Positions 63,489 to 64,000 of a stretch of DNA of 64,000 bases are shown in pieces. Numbering within the stretch: position 1 is the stretch's first letter; every line of letters begins with the position of its first letter. Location: assembly GCA_021772935.1 (NCBI GenBank), contig JAJFLA010000019.1, forward strand, positions 1-64,000, in the 5' to 3' direction. The position numbers and the translations under genes are program-made. Source of the stretch: Gammaproteobacteria bacterium. GTDB taxonomy: Bacteria; Pseudomonadota; Gammaproteobacteria; Xanthomonadales; SZUA-36. The notes under the pieces are model-generated. The model saw only the letters and a program-made list of their open reading frames with translations. It searched no databases and was not told the DNA's origin.

Positions 63489-64000
63489 ATGAAAACCAAA
63501 TTTTTTGCAACAGCTCTGATATTAGCAGCGGGCTTAACAACGAGTGTCAATGCATTTGCGGTACTTTCGGAAGGTTGCGACACGTTTGCTGATCACTTTG
63601 GCACATTTATGTGGACGCAACTTGGTACCGGAGATCAAAGCTTCTTCGCGGGTGAGACCATAACAGTCTCAGCAGAGGTGCCATCGAGCGGTACACCTAC
63701 ACAAGTTACACTTAAAGTCGATGATGTTGATGGTGCGGTTGTTGACACAGCTGCGTATCCTGGAACAGTTTCCTACAAGTTTTCAGCAAGCGGGATCTAT
63801 AGCGTTGTCGTGAGCGTTGATCAGGGTGAGTCAACCTTTTTAGGTAGTTGCACTGAAGATGCTGCAGCAACGGCCCCCGACGTAAGTGTTACATCGGTTG
63901 AGGTGCTTAATGGCGCCCATAACCCAGGTACAGAGATGACCGTCACGGTTGTACTGAAAAACAACGGGACTTCAGGCTCGGGCGCGTTCAACATCAAGAT
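63489..64000 (+). CDS. Secreted CARDB-like protein, C-terminus beyond window
   Basis: 170 codons are visible with no stop. Signal peptide MKTKFFATALILAAGLTTS then VNAFA. The mature part has two Cys (EGCDTF, GSCTED) framing a beta sandwich, then APDVSVTSVEVLNG and EMTVTVVLKNNGTSG, the beginning of a CARDB/Ig-like domain of the kind found in cell-adhesion and secreted enzymes. Start is fixed by the signal; no strong ribosome site is evident. Confidence 0.75.
   Translation, partial: MKTKFFATALILAAGLTTSVNAFAVLSEGCDTFADHFGTFMWTQLGTGDQSFFAGETITVSAEVPSSGTPTQVTLKVDDVDGAVVDTAAYPGTVSYKFSASGIYSVVVSVDQGESTFLGSCTEDAAATAPDVSVTSVEVLNGAHNPGTEMTVTVVLKNNGTSGSGAFNIK

Overview
The window looks like chromosome from an environmental, probably aquatic, gammaproteobacterium. 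The supporting signs are a PhoP/QseB-type two-component pair, MiaE, a PutP-type symporter, ArgE, RsgA, an RluA-family enzyme, orphan TonB C-terminal-domain proteins, many secreted proteins with Sec or lipoprotein signals, and mid-range base composition. The assignment rests on gene content only. I saw no rRNA, tRNA, CRISPR array, prophage or intact transposase.

Layout. 1-6.7 kb: secreted proteins (an edge-truncated protein, an S74 chaperone-domain protein, an M4 metalloprotease, and a Ser/Asp-repeat protein closed by a strong terminator). 7-13 kb: an uncharacterised membrane protein, an MBOAT acyltransferase coupled to an SGNH-like partner, and a membrane sulfatase-fold enzyme, together suggesting acyl or head-group modification of an envelope polymer. 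13.5-15.6 kb: a beta-helix surface protein, followed by a small MITE-like element and a perfect palindrome. 16-18.6 kb: ArgE-type deacylase and aldehyde dehydrogenase, with a strong operator-like inverted repeat upstream. 18.7-21.5 kb: radical SAM, transglutaminase-like, GNAT and a possible small lipoprotein on one strand. 21.6-24 kb: PmrA-like box, possible small RNA with terminator, response regulator and sensor kinase. 24-31 kb: PutP-like symporter, Gly-rich lipoprotein, ToxR/TolB-type regulator, and two secreted proteins carrying a domain shared with the 13.5 kb protein, separated by a glutathione S-transferase remnant. 31-35 kb: YbjQ, anti-sigma and ECF sigma factor, then a glycosyltransferase-like protein with MiaE.

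35-43.9 kb: a secreted zinc-protease-like protein, a TonB_C protein, a small lipoprotein, a second member of the 7 kb membrane family, a sorting-signal protein, acyltransferase 3, a HAD phosphatase and a TolB-like propeller. 44-48 kb: a PocR/PAS hybrid kinase divergent from a cyclic-2,3-diphosphoglycerate-synthetase-like GTPase. 48-52 kb: ABC-F protein, membrane protein and ABC ATPase, then an ICMT-like methyltransferase. 52.7-57 kb: TonB_C, SRPBCC, small membrane protein, truncated haemoglobin and a beta-helix protein with an acidic tail. 57-64 kb: a second PAS hybrid kinase, RluA-family synthase, opine-dehydrogenase-like enzyme, RsgA, a truncated PAS gene overlapping a kinase-like membrane protein without an ATPase domain, and an edge-truncated secreted protein.

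The most unusual items are: a half-swapped (B-A) copy of a repeated secreted domain; a possible small RNA under a PmrA-like box; two divergent membrane paralogues with conserved acidic/His positions; an ArgE gene whose natural start appears to be ATC; and a truncated PAS regulator fused by overlap to a kinase-like protein. No single locus can be declared a new system from sequence reading alone.
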